Shown in pieces: positions 1 to 10,315 of a stretch of 64,000 bases of DNA. A program made the position numbers and the translations under genes. The notes beneath the pieces are model-generated. The model had not been told where the DNA came from. It did not search any database and saw nothing but the letters and a program-made list of their open reading frames with translations. This DNA comes from Acanthaster planci (taxonomy: Eukaryota > Echinodermata > Asteroidea > Valvatida > Acanthasteridae). Numbering within the stretch: the stretch's first letter is position 1; each line of letters opens with the position of its first letter. Where the stretch lies: contig NW_019091389.1 of NCBI RefSeq assembly GCF_001949145.1, positions 1,463,156-1,527,155 on the forward strand. Direction: 5' to 3'.

Positions 1-1812
1 ACATTATTGTCCGCACGTTTTGCATAGAAGCATCCAGTCTTTTGGGGTGGGATGGTTCGTATGCTATTTCATATCATAAATTTGAGCTCTATTCACCGAA
101 GATAAACCAAGGAAGTACGACGAGACAGGTTTTGCTTTTTATGGTAGAGAATTAAAATCCGCTGCAATCAGTGTCTCATAAGAACCCCCCACAAAAAAAG
201 CACACAATTAACGTATTTTATTAAAAATTCTCCCCAACTTATGAGGACGTAAACAATCATTTACCAGAAAATTTCATAGAGTTTGCTCATGCAAATATAT
301 CCGATGGCTTGCAACGTATTAATACAGATCCTTCAGTTGAGATTAAAAAGTAGGTACGGGAATTCTTCATCAGAGAAACCTTAGTGGGATATACATCAAA
401 AGAAGTCCCCTTGTCATTTTAGTTTCTCGTTTCATTCATTACTGTTTTCAAATCTCCGACGACATACCTTGAAGCAATGGTTAATGCAAAGATTCCCACA
501 TTTTTGCAAGAACCTTAACATTCCCCAAAACTGAATCCAAAACAAAAGTTCGCTCTGGCAACATTTTAATTGACGAGGGGAACGGCTGAGCCTTATCCTT
601 CGATAGCAGGTATTCCATGCGTGTTTCTGGTGCGTCTGTTACGCCCTACCATCTCGGTTAAGCACACATCTTAACAGTTAAAAGTGATAATTTTTCTTGT
701 CATCTGTGTTCATAAATGGTAAGTGTAGAACCCCTGCGTTGGGCCTGCATGATGATGCATATGATATGTCAGAAGGGCATGTTCTTTCATTTTGTCATTT
801 AATATAGGAGAAAAGGCTTCAAGTTTCAGAGGAAAATGAGCAGAACACATATTTTCTGATTTTAGTCAGTCTTAGATTCATACAGAGTTCAGCAGATGGT
901 TGAACCTCAGGTTTATTTTCACGCACATCTATATTTGCCTTAGGTGCAATATTTTTATAAGCATTTCTTTATTTAGGGATGTGAGGCAGCCATGCAGTAT
1001 CACTTTGTACGGACGCGGTCGTTAATGAGTGTGGAAGCTCTATTCTCGATAAATTAAATAGATACATCACCAATTCACATCCGTTTACAGTGGAATATGG
1101 CAGGTGTTAGCAACTGGTTAGAGATATGTTAAAGCGAATCATTTTAAAAACCAATCTAAGAAGCCAGATAAATCCCGTCCAAGCGTACACGTGGTCTTAA
1201 ACCTTAGTTTGAATGTCCCCGCCAATGCTGCATATTTCTGCGCAAAGCTCTAACGCCCTCAGCCTAATAAACCCAACTGACGCTCTTCACAAGTATCGGC
1301 GGTTGTTTACAAGCCACTACCCCACCCCAACGCTAAATGCAATTACCTTTCCATGTCTGTGTAAAACGATGTTCTCAACTAACACATTAACGAAAACCGG
1401 ATTTCCAGAAAGGAAAAATATGGAATTGTGTCAATTACGGGAGCTGATGAAAAGACTAATGCGTTAACAGACAAAGAACATACCTTTGAAAGCATATGCC
1501 TTTTCCCTGGTGAAAGACGAGCAAGGTACCCAGCCATCAGGTTTTCTACAGGCTCCCTTTCAAACTGCAGCGAACAAGTAAATAAGGATACGGGTTTAAC
1601 GTTCCTTTCAAGAAAATAGGGATAATGACTGAGATTATTTTGATTTCGTGAAGGTGTTGAAAGCGTAAATGTTGTTGTTTCCGGGATAAGGCTGGGATGC
1701 ATGATATAACACTGTGACTCGTATCACGTCACACTTAAAGCAGGTGATAACTGTTTAGTTGGCAAAGGGGGTTCATTTTCTTTCTGACTTTCACAGGCTT
1801 CCTTTGGTCAGT
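1..1812. other. AT-rich stretch without a supported gene
   Basis: Short ORFs only (the largest are 1213-1467 plus and 1379-1702 minus), overlapping each other and without a matching splice acceptor and donor. A minus-strand open frame of about 47 codons ends at a GTATGT donor near 470, but no convincing acceptor was found. I see no RNA gene or mobile-element end here. Confidence 0.6.
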
Positions 1813-2105
1813 GACGTAAATCTGTGCCAGGAAGTCGGGGGATGGGGGATTGTGGGGGATGGCGTGCCGGGCCATGGAAAATTGAAAAGTTGGAGGGGGA
1901 TGCTGATACCATATGGCAACAACATATTCTAAGGATGTTGTTCTCCTTTTTGAGTGCTGTTTCAATACATTTCAATATCACTTTGTCCAAAACGTTTTCA
2001 CAATCTGCCTATTTTTTTAACCACGAAAAACAGGGGAAACGATCCAGTAACCCACCCCTGGTCATAAGTTGGGGGATATATACCCTCATTCTGCAGGATT
2101 TACGT
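1813..2105. mobile_element. Non-autonomous inverted-repeat element, copy 1
   Basis: The left end reads ACGTAAATCTG and is followed by a run of GGGGGATGGGGGA. The right end reads ATACCCTCATTCTGCAGGAT then TTACGT, the imperfect inverse of the left. Internal landmarks are GGCCATGGAAAATTGAA and GGGGGATATATACCC. The same landmarks occur in the same order at 23382-23762, so this is a dispersed family rather than chance. There is no coding capacity; the two ORFs across it are by-products of G-rich sequence. The superfamily is not identified, and the target duplication is unclear because the boundaries are approximate. Confidence 0.6.
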
Positions 2106-2467
2106 CCATACCTTTAGTTAAAATTCCAAAATGTCCAAATGCACATCTCAGTTAACGTTACTTTAATTAATCAGGAAGTCTACGCTCGATCTCAAAGGGT
2201 TTTGATTGGTCAGTTTTCATCTTTACTTAACAAAATTTCAAGAACCATTTCACTAATTATTTAGTGAGGTTGTAAACTCTCGAAGGGTTCAAGTCCAACC
2301 CATCTGAAAGGGCACGTGAATTTGGTGCCTTGTAAATAGCACATTTTGTATTTCTACGCGCATTTCAGTCTTGTTCACCACCTAAAAAAAACAATTTCCC
2401 TGTTAAGAGAAATTAGATTTTGGGATACAAAAAAGCATCATCAAAAATCTTATGTATAATTAATTAC
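2106..2467. other. No recognised feature
   Basis: AT-rich. A B-box-like sequence (GGTTCAAGTCC near 2287) is present without a matching A box at the usual distance, so it is not called as a tRNA or SINE. Confidence 0.5.
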
Positions 2468-2544
2468 CTCTTCTGAACCCTCGGCACCATCCATCAGGTT
2501 AAGATAGTGTTGAGGCCTCATGCCAGTCTGTGATCTTTTACCAT
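2468..2544 (-). CDS. Internal exon of an unidentified protein
   Basis: A 77-nt exon candidate on the minus strand. The acceptor is strong (CTTTTTCTCTCCACAG) and the donor is GAAGAG|GTAATT. Only one of three frames is open: it enters in phase 1 and leaves in phase 0. It reads x-GKRSQTGMRPQHYLNL and then about nine residues rich in Asp, Glu and Gly. The composition (Arg/Lys, Gln, His, acidic tail) is protein-like and unlike the AT-rich flanks. The exon candidate ending at 3551 leaves in phase 1 and would join in frame, creating an Asp codon at the junction. A TATA-like box at 3157-3162 on the same strand lies upstream, but its link to this exon is not shown. I do not recognise the family. Confidence 0.45.
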
Positions 2545-3155
2545 CTGTGGAGAGAAAAAGATAAAAGGAAATCGCAATGAATTTTCAAGAAATTTCCGAA
2601 AATCAGGTCTAGGAAGATTAAAACGATACAAACATGTGTTGTCCTCACAGTACCTGCATCAGCCTATAAATTAACAAAATATTAAAATATGTATACTGTA
2701 CGTGACGTCATGATAGATGGACCGGTGTCAATCTACCGGATATTACCACTCCGATGTTGTTCATACGGATTAGAGTGTACACTGCGAAATGTAAACCCAA
2801 TATTTATATACATATCCCCTAACATTCCATCTACAACGATTCTCCAGCACGCAGCTAACCGACCATGGCTCCTAGTTTTGTCTAGTTTATTTGGAACCCC
2901 GTGACATGACACCACCTGATTTGTGACTATATTCTTTTAAATATGTTATTGTAAGGTTTGTAGCCATAAATACAAAATTAATTCCAAAGTACTGGTTACT
3001 TCATAAGTTGAACAATGTCCTCTGAACTCATGATATTCACTCATTTGCATATATGAAAAGCTTGGAAGAATAACTGAAAGGACACGGATAAAGACTTCAT
3101 TCAGAAGTCAGTCATTAACCACTTCTGCCGGGCGACCCGTTTTCGAGTTCATAGG
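2545..3155. other. No recognised feature
   Basis: Intron-like or intergenic AT-rich DNA. A possible 10-nt microexon at 2654-2663 (minus) was considered, but it would create a stop in the best reading of the neighbouring exons. Confidence 0.5.
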
Positions 3156-3156
3156 C

Positions 3157-3162
3157 TTTATA
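3157..3162 (-). promoter_or_regulatory. TATA-like box
   Basis: On the minus strand the sequence is GCATATAAAG, flanked on both sides by GC-rich DNA (CCCCGCTCT before it), as is usual for real TATA boxes. Transcription would start near 3128 and run leftwards. The first ATGs downstream open very short frames, so no coding start can be assigned. Confidence 0.35.
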
Positions 3163-3188
3163 TGCAGAGCGGGGAGCCCGGAACTGGG

Positions 3189-3466
3189 ACAAAAGAGTTG
3201 GGCCTTTTAACAAAAGACTGTGCTCGGCACAAAAGACTGAGCTGTTGGGCTTTACCGACATTTTTTCGCTCTCAATAGTGAAGAAAATCCAGCCTTGTTT
3301 TGAAACATTATAACACGGTTTGAGGCATGTAGAGCGAGCGGATTACCACAGGGGACAAAAGCTCTCCACCACCGCAGCGATGAGTCATACAGCACCGCTG
3401 CACGCTAATCTGGCCCCTATTGAAAAGCAGGTCAGCAGTGCACTGTGCCGGTTTCGGGAACAAAAG
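3189..3466. promoter_or_regulatory. Cluster of five ACAAAAG motifs
   Basis: ACAAAAG occurs at 3189-3195, 3210-3216, 3229-3235, 3355-3361 and 3460-3466, always in the same orientation. Three copies are preceded by G or GG. The cluster sits 60 to 340 bp upstream of the predicted start belonging to the TATA box at 3157-3162. No binding factor is claimed. The SOX consensus is close but differs by one A. Confidence 0.35.
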
Positions 3467-3550
3467 AATCTTACGTAACACCGTACAATCTAAACTCTTT
3501 TTCCAAGGCTGCAGGCCTGGCTGAAATATTCAGGAATCAATGAATTTTAC

Positions 3551-3640
3551 CTGTCAGCTTTAGAATAGTGTCCAAAGAGCCCTTCATTTTGGTATAAACG
3601 GCCATTAGATGAAATGATGAATTTTTGAAGAACTTTGAAA
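3551..3640 (-). CDS. Possible exon, unidentified protein
   Basis: The donor GACAG|GTAAAA is good. The frame ending there is open from about 3722 and reads ...MAVYTKMKGSLDTILKLT with one nucleotide left over (phase 1). This is the phase required by the acceptor of the exon at 2544, and the junction codon would be Asp. The left border given here is arbitrary: no strong acceptor was found in the correct frame. A strong acceptor near 3765 would run into an in-frame TAG. Alternative: a chance open frame. Confidence 0.22.
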
Positions 3641-3651
3641 ACGGAAAATTT

Positions 3652-6600
3652 TGAAAATGAACCGGCATCTTGTCTTGTTCAAGAAAAATCCACCCGGCAG
3701 CAAGTGGTTTTAAATGCTTCATATAAGTTAGAAATGATTGTAATAACTAGTACTGATTCCTGTGAAGAACAAAAAATTCAAGATTGTCATAAAAGAATCC
3801 TGTTATTTTTCGCACTAGACACATCCAAAATGTTTTCAAAGATTAAATTTGGGGTTCAATATGTGAAAATGAAAACGTATAAACTGAATAATGTCTTCCA
3901 ACATTTACACCACAGCAACAGCGCCCTCACTTGTCTAGAAAAGTTGGGACCATTTTTTAAACGTAAAAGGCGCATCGCTTCAGTATTCTAAACTCCAAAG
4001 GATCTCAAACGATTGCCAAATATTGAATAAAAGTATAAAAAAGCACCAAAGGCAAGTTTAAGAAAAATTCATTCCAAGGATTCTTTAGTTTGGCTCGGTT
4101 CAGATATGTCGTAAACTTTTTTTTTACTTTATAAATCACACAGAACGTCCAAAGCATAACTTTGCTACCTTAAGTGATGGCATTATTGAGAGCTGAGGTT
4201 ATAAGGTTAATCTCCAAGGACTCAGTTTTTGTTTTTATTGAGGGGTGACAATTTCTGTACATTTTTGCTACATTTCAAAGGCAATTTCTTGCAAAACTTG
4301 TAACTGGTCTTCGGCCCCAATATTCAACGATGCATTTTAATTGTCCATACCGCTATTGAGTTCCTTGACAGCGTAACCTAAAAAGAAATATCTCTGGTGT
4401 GTGACCCCACACCGGCTGTAAATACTGAGTAGGTCAAAAAGATCAAATCATCAAACGCGTCAGCTAATTCAGCAAGAGTGCTCGTTTGTCCCTGTGGCCT
4501 CCCCTCTGGCAGTTGCCAACAAAAAAAATGAGAACTACTCGCCGATTTTCAGCCTCAAGAGAATTTATTTGACTGGAATTTTCCGCAAAAATGTTTTTTA
4601 TTTTGTCTTTGAATTTAGTTGTGTAATAATTTTATATATCTGTTAAAAAAGTTTAGGAGCCGTGCCTGTTGACGGCCTTCCCAAATTTCCCTGCAATGAT
4701 TTATTCCGTGTGGCGCTGCTCATCCAGATATCTGAATGTTGATCCTCCATTAAATGCAAGCCTTGTGACTCAGGTCCAATTATTATCGGAAGTCAGTTCC
4801 CTCGGCGAGATTTTAGCATGCTGAATACCGTGTTAAAGGGAATTAAGGATTCTCATTCTTAGGTTGTGCTATGAAAGTACAGAAACTCATATCCCTGGTT
4901 ATACTATAGGAAAGCCTTTCAGTTACTTAAAGAGATAGCTTGCGTTATTTTTTTCTAGTTAGTGTATAACTGTTTCATTCCATCATACCCTGGCTGGATG
5001 TTCAGTAATATTAAAAATAAGTTTTTTAGTGCATGAGACACATTATTTATGTTTTTTTAATATTGGCTATGTCCTAAAAGTTAAAAGCCTTTTAATCCAG
5101 CTTAATGGGGATTACTGACTATTTTCAACATATTCAAATGGTTTTTCGTGGCAAATTTGAAGAAAAAAAAACTGTGCGATGTGGATTGGAATACCTTCTC
5201 CATATGTTAACTACGCAGAATTTGGACAATAAGAATATTCCATCATTTCCATTAAACAACTGCTCTCAGCAAATGTTCAGGAAATTCAAAGTATCCATGA
5301 TCTGGGAAAACTGGTAACTGGTCCTAGAGTTAGTTCTTGGCCAGGGATAGGACACCCAGATAGCCGACAACAGACTTTACAGACATGGTATGGTTTATAT
5401 ATGTGGCTGCTACCAAGATGCACATGGTTCAAGTTGTTTTCTATTCATTCTGTTTTTGTTTGCGTATGTGTGTTTGTTTGTGTGTGTATTTTGGCTTGGG
5501 TTTTTTTCTTTTCAAAAGTGACACTGAAAGCAGCTGTTGCAGTCTACAGTATAATTAATTCTCCAGCCATACAGCTTGTGCTTGAAGCTCAAGAACAAAG
5601 CACTCTTTGAGTACTACTCGGTGGTTTATGATTGGTCCCTGCCCTGGAAGCTCTCAGTGACACAACCCTCATATCGAGTGTTTTAAGCTAGAGTTTGAGT
5701 GTTGAGGAGATGTAAAGTAGCAAGGACATTAAAAGATACGAAAGGCATTTGTGGAACACATCTAGGTTTTATCGATTAAAAGTTTCAGTGAGATTACACT
5801 GCACGTTGAAGAGCACTGTGGCTAACCAAGGGCATCGTTTGTCAAAAGCTCAATCGATTATTGGAAAGCGCAAATAGAAGACGACAGTGGCGAAAACGAC
5901 TTTCCGTAGTTTTTCAAGTGGAGATGAACGGCACAGTACTCATTGTAATCGTGTAATTGCAATACAATTCTGCGTGGGTTAAGGTCAGCTGAGGCAAAAT
6001 TTACAATTGCAAAAAAAATATGCAGTACATATTCATATATTTGTGCCAAATGTAATGTAATACATCGGGCTTCGAGGGGTTATAATTGGGTACAATTTCA
6101 TAAATTAAATGAAACCTCGCCGGAGAGGATGAAGACATATACCTCAACAAATAAGTGCAATTTTAAGGAAAAGTTCAAATAAAATGTTTCGTGAAATAAT
6201 CTGAATATGACAATAATCGTTTGTTTCTTAGGGTAAAATGTGGCCAACGTTTGGGGAGACGTTTTCCCGAAATGCAGTCGCCGCTAAATTGCTAGAGTGT
6301 ACAGTGTATTACTTTAAATTCATGAAAAATCATCCCAGTGACAAAAATTTTAAGTGATAACTGACAGAAAAGTATGTCACATTGCTTGAAGTCAATTCCA
6401 CGAAGCACGAAATCTGAACGAAGAGGCGGTCAGTTACTTTTGACCTCAAAAGAATGCATTTTTGTGTCCCACAAAGAAGTAAAGAAAGACTTCCCACACC
6501 CCTCCTTCAAAATGTATATCAACAAATATCAAGAGGTTTCCCATCCCTTTAAATAAACGTCTCAGGTTGTATACTGGGTTGTATTTATTTCCCCTCAGCT

Positions 6601-7319
6601 ATCGATCCCGAATGCGAGCAAAACCAACAAAACATCTCTACGCAATTTGCTTTTGTACGCGGAAGCGTCAATTTGCAATCCACTTTAAAATGCTCTCCTA
6701 GAATGCATCAGTGTCACTGTCATATCCAAGAGAAAAATTCATACCAATTCTTGTTTGCTTAAAATGAGCCATATTTACTTCCAGGCATAACCATGCGTGG
6801 AGATGTTATAGAAATTGAAATCAGAAGTAAAGACAGCGTTGTGTACGCAGAAATGCTTATCAATCCTTAAATATTCATCCAGACTCATCTAAAAGATTCG
6901 TTGTGGCTCGAGTTTTCTTGGCTTATAGGTACTGCCGAACAACCAAGTTAGGATTCCATTTCGCAATGACAGCCAGGTGAGATCCCTCCCACTACTTAGT
7001 TCGAACTTCAGTACTATCAGGAGGGGAAACTGTTTTCATTTTTTTAAAATATTTGCTGACGCTCGCAGTCCCGTAGGGTGCTTCACCGCTTGCATCCAAT
7101 AGCTGGCACAAATTGCCGACTGACTTGCTAGAGTGTTATTGTTTCACGTGTTTAGCCTTATTATATTTCCAGGATTTCAGGATATTTTCTGTTTAGACTT
7201 CAATCTTGGAATGATTTTGGTAACAGATATAACATTAAAACTGACCATTCCAAATTTACTACAGGTCTAATTCCAGGCTTGTTTTAGACACCAGAGATCG
7301 TAATAATGTTGAACATTAC
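3652..7319. other. AT-rich stretch; TG-rich microsatellite
   Basis: A short TG/TTTG-rich simple repeat lies at about 5455-5492. The ORF 3635-3991 (118 codons, plus) has no splice or promoter context and an AT-driven composition. The other ORFs are shorter. No gene is supported. Confidence 0.5.
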
Positions 7320-7370
7320 CTTCTGCTGCACTTCTGCAATCGTCTCAGCCATAATTAGGAAGTTAAACAT
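7320..7370 (-). CDS. Possible short exon, unidentified protein
   Basis: An open frame reading MFNFLIMAETIAEVQQK ends at the donor CAGAAG|GTAATG (phase 0). The Ala/Glu/Gln-rich end looks like protein, and ATGGCTGAG has a good initiation context. There is no clear acceptor before it unless one uses the AG within GCTGAG, giving an exon of only 24 nt. It could belong to the minus-strand gene beginning at 10215. This is weak evidence overall. Confidence 0.2.
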
Positions 7371-8164
7371 TGAAGACATATTCCACCACGCGTTTAATCG
7401 GTTTTATGGCGTTTTTCATTTACACCAATATTATTTGCTTGAAGTAATTGGTTGATTTAATTTCGTACATCACAATAAGAATAGAATGAAACACGTTTAT
7501 TTATATAATGAATAATGATAATGAATGGCGGATACCAGGCAGAAAGCAAACTATTGTTCATAGCCTGGCTCCTTATTTCTCACAATAATATCCATATGCA
7601 GCTATTACAAGGTATAGAAGAAAGAGTCAACAACTCTACGGTTTTGCGTACAACTTTCACTCTTTTGAAAATAAGTATAAACCCGAACACTGTCCAAGAT
7701 CCTCAAATATCCCCCAGGTCTATCATTCCAAACTCAACCACCAGCAGAGGGTGGTTTCTCAAACTAATACTGTAAGAATGTCCTTTGATAGTGAAAAATT
7801 TAGTTCTTTAAAAATAAATTCGATTAAGCCATGTCTCTCCCTCATCACAGATGACGAAATTAACTGGATGCAGGATTTTAAAATATCAATTGTCTGCGGA
7901 GAATTTTACAAGCAGCAATGCGTAGTTGGCCATACTGCATTACAGTAATGCCCTTTATTACAAAGTCATTAGTTGTTCATGAAAGCCAACGAAACACGGT
8001 CCCTACTAAGCTAGGCCCAAACAAAACTGGAGTTTCTTGCTATTAGCAATAACCCACAACATTGGGGAGGAGGTTGTGATAAATTGGTCAATTTGTAGGG
8101 AATACGGATGTGCTTCCTGGTAGTGATTCGTGCGGCTAGTTGGAGTAGAGCTGCAAGCGCTTAC
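7371..8164. other. No recognised feature
   Basis: Overlapping short plus-strand ORFs (7515-7775, 7751-7948) lack splice signals or recognisable domains. Confidence 0.4.
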
Positions 8165-8262
8165 TGGATCTTTGGATAAAGGCATTTGAAGTGTAAGTAT
8201 GTCGAGCAAAGAATATTCCTGTTCACTTTGATACATTCTGTATCCTTGATGGTACCTACAAT
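8165..8262 (-). CDS. Possible second exon of the secreted-protein gene at 9859-10215
   Basis: A 98-nt open segment on the minus strand enters in phase 1 after an AG (CATCAG) and leaves in phase 0 at CCA|GTAAGC. The entry phase equals the phase in which the signal-peptide exon at 9859-9961 ends, so the two would join in frame through a Tyr codon. It encodes CRYHQGYRMYQSEQEY and then a Leu-rich stretch (SLLDILTLQMPL). The acceptor has a poor pyrimidine tract, which is the main weakness. The frame stays open beyond the donor to about 8006. Confidence 0.25.
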
Positions 8263-9856
8263 CTGATGAATTTTTAAGTACCAAAGACTCTGACTTTTGA
8301 ATGAAATTAGTCCATCGTGCTGAGTTATCTTTCCTGTACGGATAGCATGAATGTTGTTGTAAGAATACCCATCATATTTCTCCTTTTAAATAGGCTTAGT
8401 TGAATTCTGTCTCTTTTGACGCTACGTGAGAAACTATCTTGAGTTGAAGTTCATGGTTTGTCACCCTTTTACTTTTTTTGGTTAATTTTAAATGTGTGTA
8501 AACCCTCTAAAAACCTCCCGGGTTAGATTGACCCGGGCAAAATGACCCAAAACAGATCAAAACGACAAGAAAGTGTCTCTTTTTGACCCACAAAGGTCTG
8601 AGCCCTATAGGACCGACCCGAATTCCAAGTCAAACTGACACGAACATCTTAGAGTGAAGGAAGAGTTATCCCTCACAAGACTGTATAATTCTTTTGTAAC
8701 AAACAGATCCACCATTGCGTAACTTTTATGACAAGAATTGCTATTGATTAAAACGATAACAATTACATTCAAATTCAGTTTATTTCTATGAACTAACAAA
8801 CATTTGATTTTCGGTTTGGCTTGTCTTTTAATATTGGTAATATCGACATGGTTAATGATACTATACATCCCCATGTGCTCATAGATTCCAACATTTTCTT
8901 TCGGCTTATACGCCAACGGAAAATTTTGTCAACTATGAAACTCCTTTTTATATAGGAAAATTCCTGAGCTGTCTGAAAATGACTGTCGGTGCAACCTGCA
9001 AGTACAAATTTTCTTCTTACAAAAGGTTCTCGATTTACGGTCAGTTTACATTCCTGTGAGTTGTCTGTATGTCAAAAACAAAAACTTCAGCGGGTTTAGG
9101 CTCAGTAGTTATTTTGGGCAGGATTTGTGATATCCAGCAATGATTTGGGGAATAATTTCGGAATAATCAGCGACGTTGGGCAGTAGTATAACCAGGGGGC
9201 AGAGTGAAAGAACACGAAGGGATGGATTGTTTAAAAAAAAATTGGAACGGAAAAAGGATTATACAAAATCGGGACGGTGAGAGTAAGATGCAACTCAGCA
9301 ACATCTCTTTCAGTTTTTGCACTTTAAAACAATCAAAATGAAATAGATATAAAATAATGTTCAACCTTTAAGAGGAGTAAAACGTTGCACAAAAATTTGT
9401 CTTGTCAGCTGTCCTCTTCCGGGATGCGCGGACATGTTCTTAGGCACAAGTTGTTCTAGTGAGCGCATGTTTTAATATCGTAAAAATCAGGGCATGGACA
9501 GCCCAAAGAGCAGTTTTCAAAATGAAGCAGTTTCATTGACATTGATTCCCTTCAACCAAAACAGACAAACAAACAAATGAACAACAAAAAACCTCACCAC
9601 AAAAAAACCACAAGAATAACAGATATGAGATTCCCCATTTACATGGAATTAAGGTACACCATGTCACACCGAACGACTTTTAGACGGTCACTTTTGCCAT
9701 TAATGCTAAACGTTCCATAGTCAGCCATAGAACCACTGATTGTGTATAATTTTGTAAAACGGACCATCCGCGTAGATTTATGTCACAGGAAAAATGTTTG
9801 AATACATCTTCATTGTAAATATCTCTAAGTTTTCCAAAGTATAAGGTTGAAAACTT
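8263..9856. other. No recognised feature
   Basis: AT-rich, probably intronic if the minus-strand gene starting at 10215 is real. An A-rich segment near 9555-9620 resembles a retroelement tail, but no element body is recognisable beside it. Confidence 0.4.
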
Positions 9857-9858
9857 AC

Positions 9859-10215
9859 ATGTCGGTCCAAAGATTCTGTTGAAGTTTGTTCGTGGTTGTG
9901 CAAGGCACATTACTGAGAGGCACATGATAGCCACAGCTAGCCGTTGAGATGTGCTCACCATTGTTGATACAAGGGGAATGTCAATGATAAACAAGCCTCG
10001 ATTAGAAACGGCTCCAAAATTCAGCCTCAGAGAAGACACGTCTAATGGTGGTAAACACCCCAGTGTTGCGTACGGCCCCAGTCGTTTGAACTCAGATCTT
10101 CAAGGATTACTTTTCAGGAACCGTGGAATCGGTTTTATCACGTTGTGTCTTTTCCAATCTTCTGTCGCTTCTGCAGCTTCTCTCCCGTGCCGTCTAGAGC
10201 CAAGTCGTATTTTCT
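9859..10215 (-). CDS. First exon of a secreted-protein gene (5' UTR plus signal peptide)
   Basis: Minus strand. The ATG at 9961-9959 (context ACAATGG) begins MVSTSQRLAVAIMCL, continuing through a hydrophobic core to Cys-Leu-Ala. This is a typical signal peptide with probable cleavage before Gln-Pro-Arg. Thirteen residues of the mature chain follow, rich in Asn, Arg and Phe, then a near-consensus donor ACAT|GTAAGT at 9858-9857. The coding part is 34 codons plus one nucleotide (phase 1). The leader of about 255 nt contains no upstream ATG, which is unusual for random sequence and fits a true 5' UTR. A TATA box and an inverted CCAAT lie at the expected distances. The mature N-terminal Gln could become pyroglutamate, as in peptide hormones, but I do not recognise the product and downstream exons are uncertain. 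Confidence 0.55.
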
Positions 10216-10243
10216 TCTGCACAGTTGCTGGATTACAAGGGCT

Positions 10244-10252
10244 CCTTATATA
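10244..10252 (-). promoter_or_regulatory. TATA box of the 9859-10215 gene
   Basis: TATATAAGG on the minus strand, about 30 bp upstream of the inferred start near 10215. An ATTGG (CCAAT on the plus strand, 10311-10315) lies a further 60 bp upstream, near -95, the usual place for a CCAAT box, which works in either orientation. Confidence 0.55.
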
Positions 10253-10315
10253 CTTTCTTCGTCGGTCATCTAACTAGAAGGCTTGATGTGATTTGGCCTT
10301 GTCAGCTCAGCCAAT

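Noticed and set aside
2283-2300. tRNA-like B box GGTTCAAGTCC
   Set aside because: No A box at the right distance and the T stem does not pair well.
2654-2663. 10-nt microexon on the minus strand
   Set aside because: Including it creates a stop in the best reading between 3551 and 2544.
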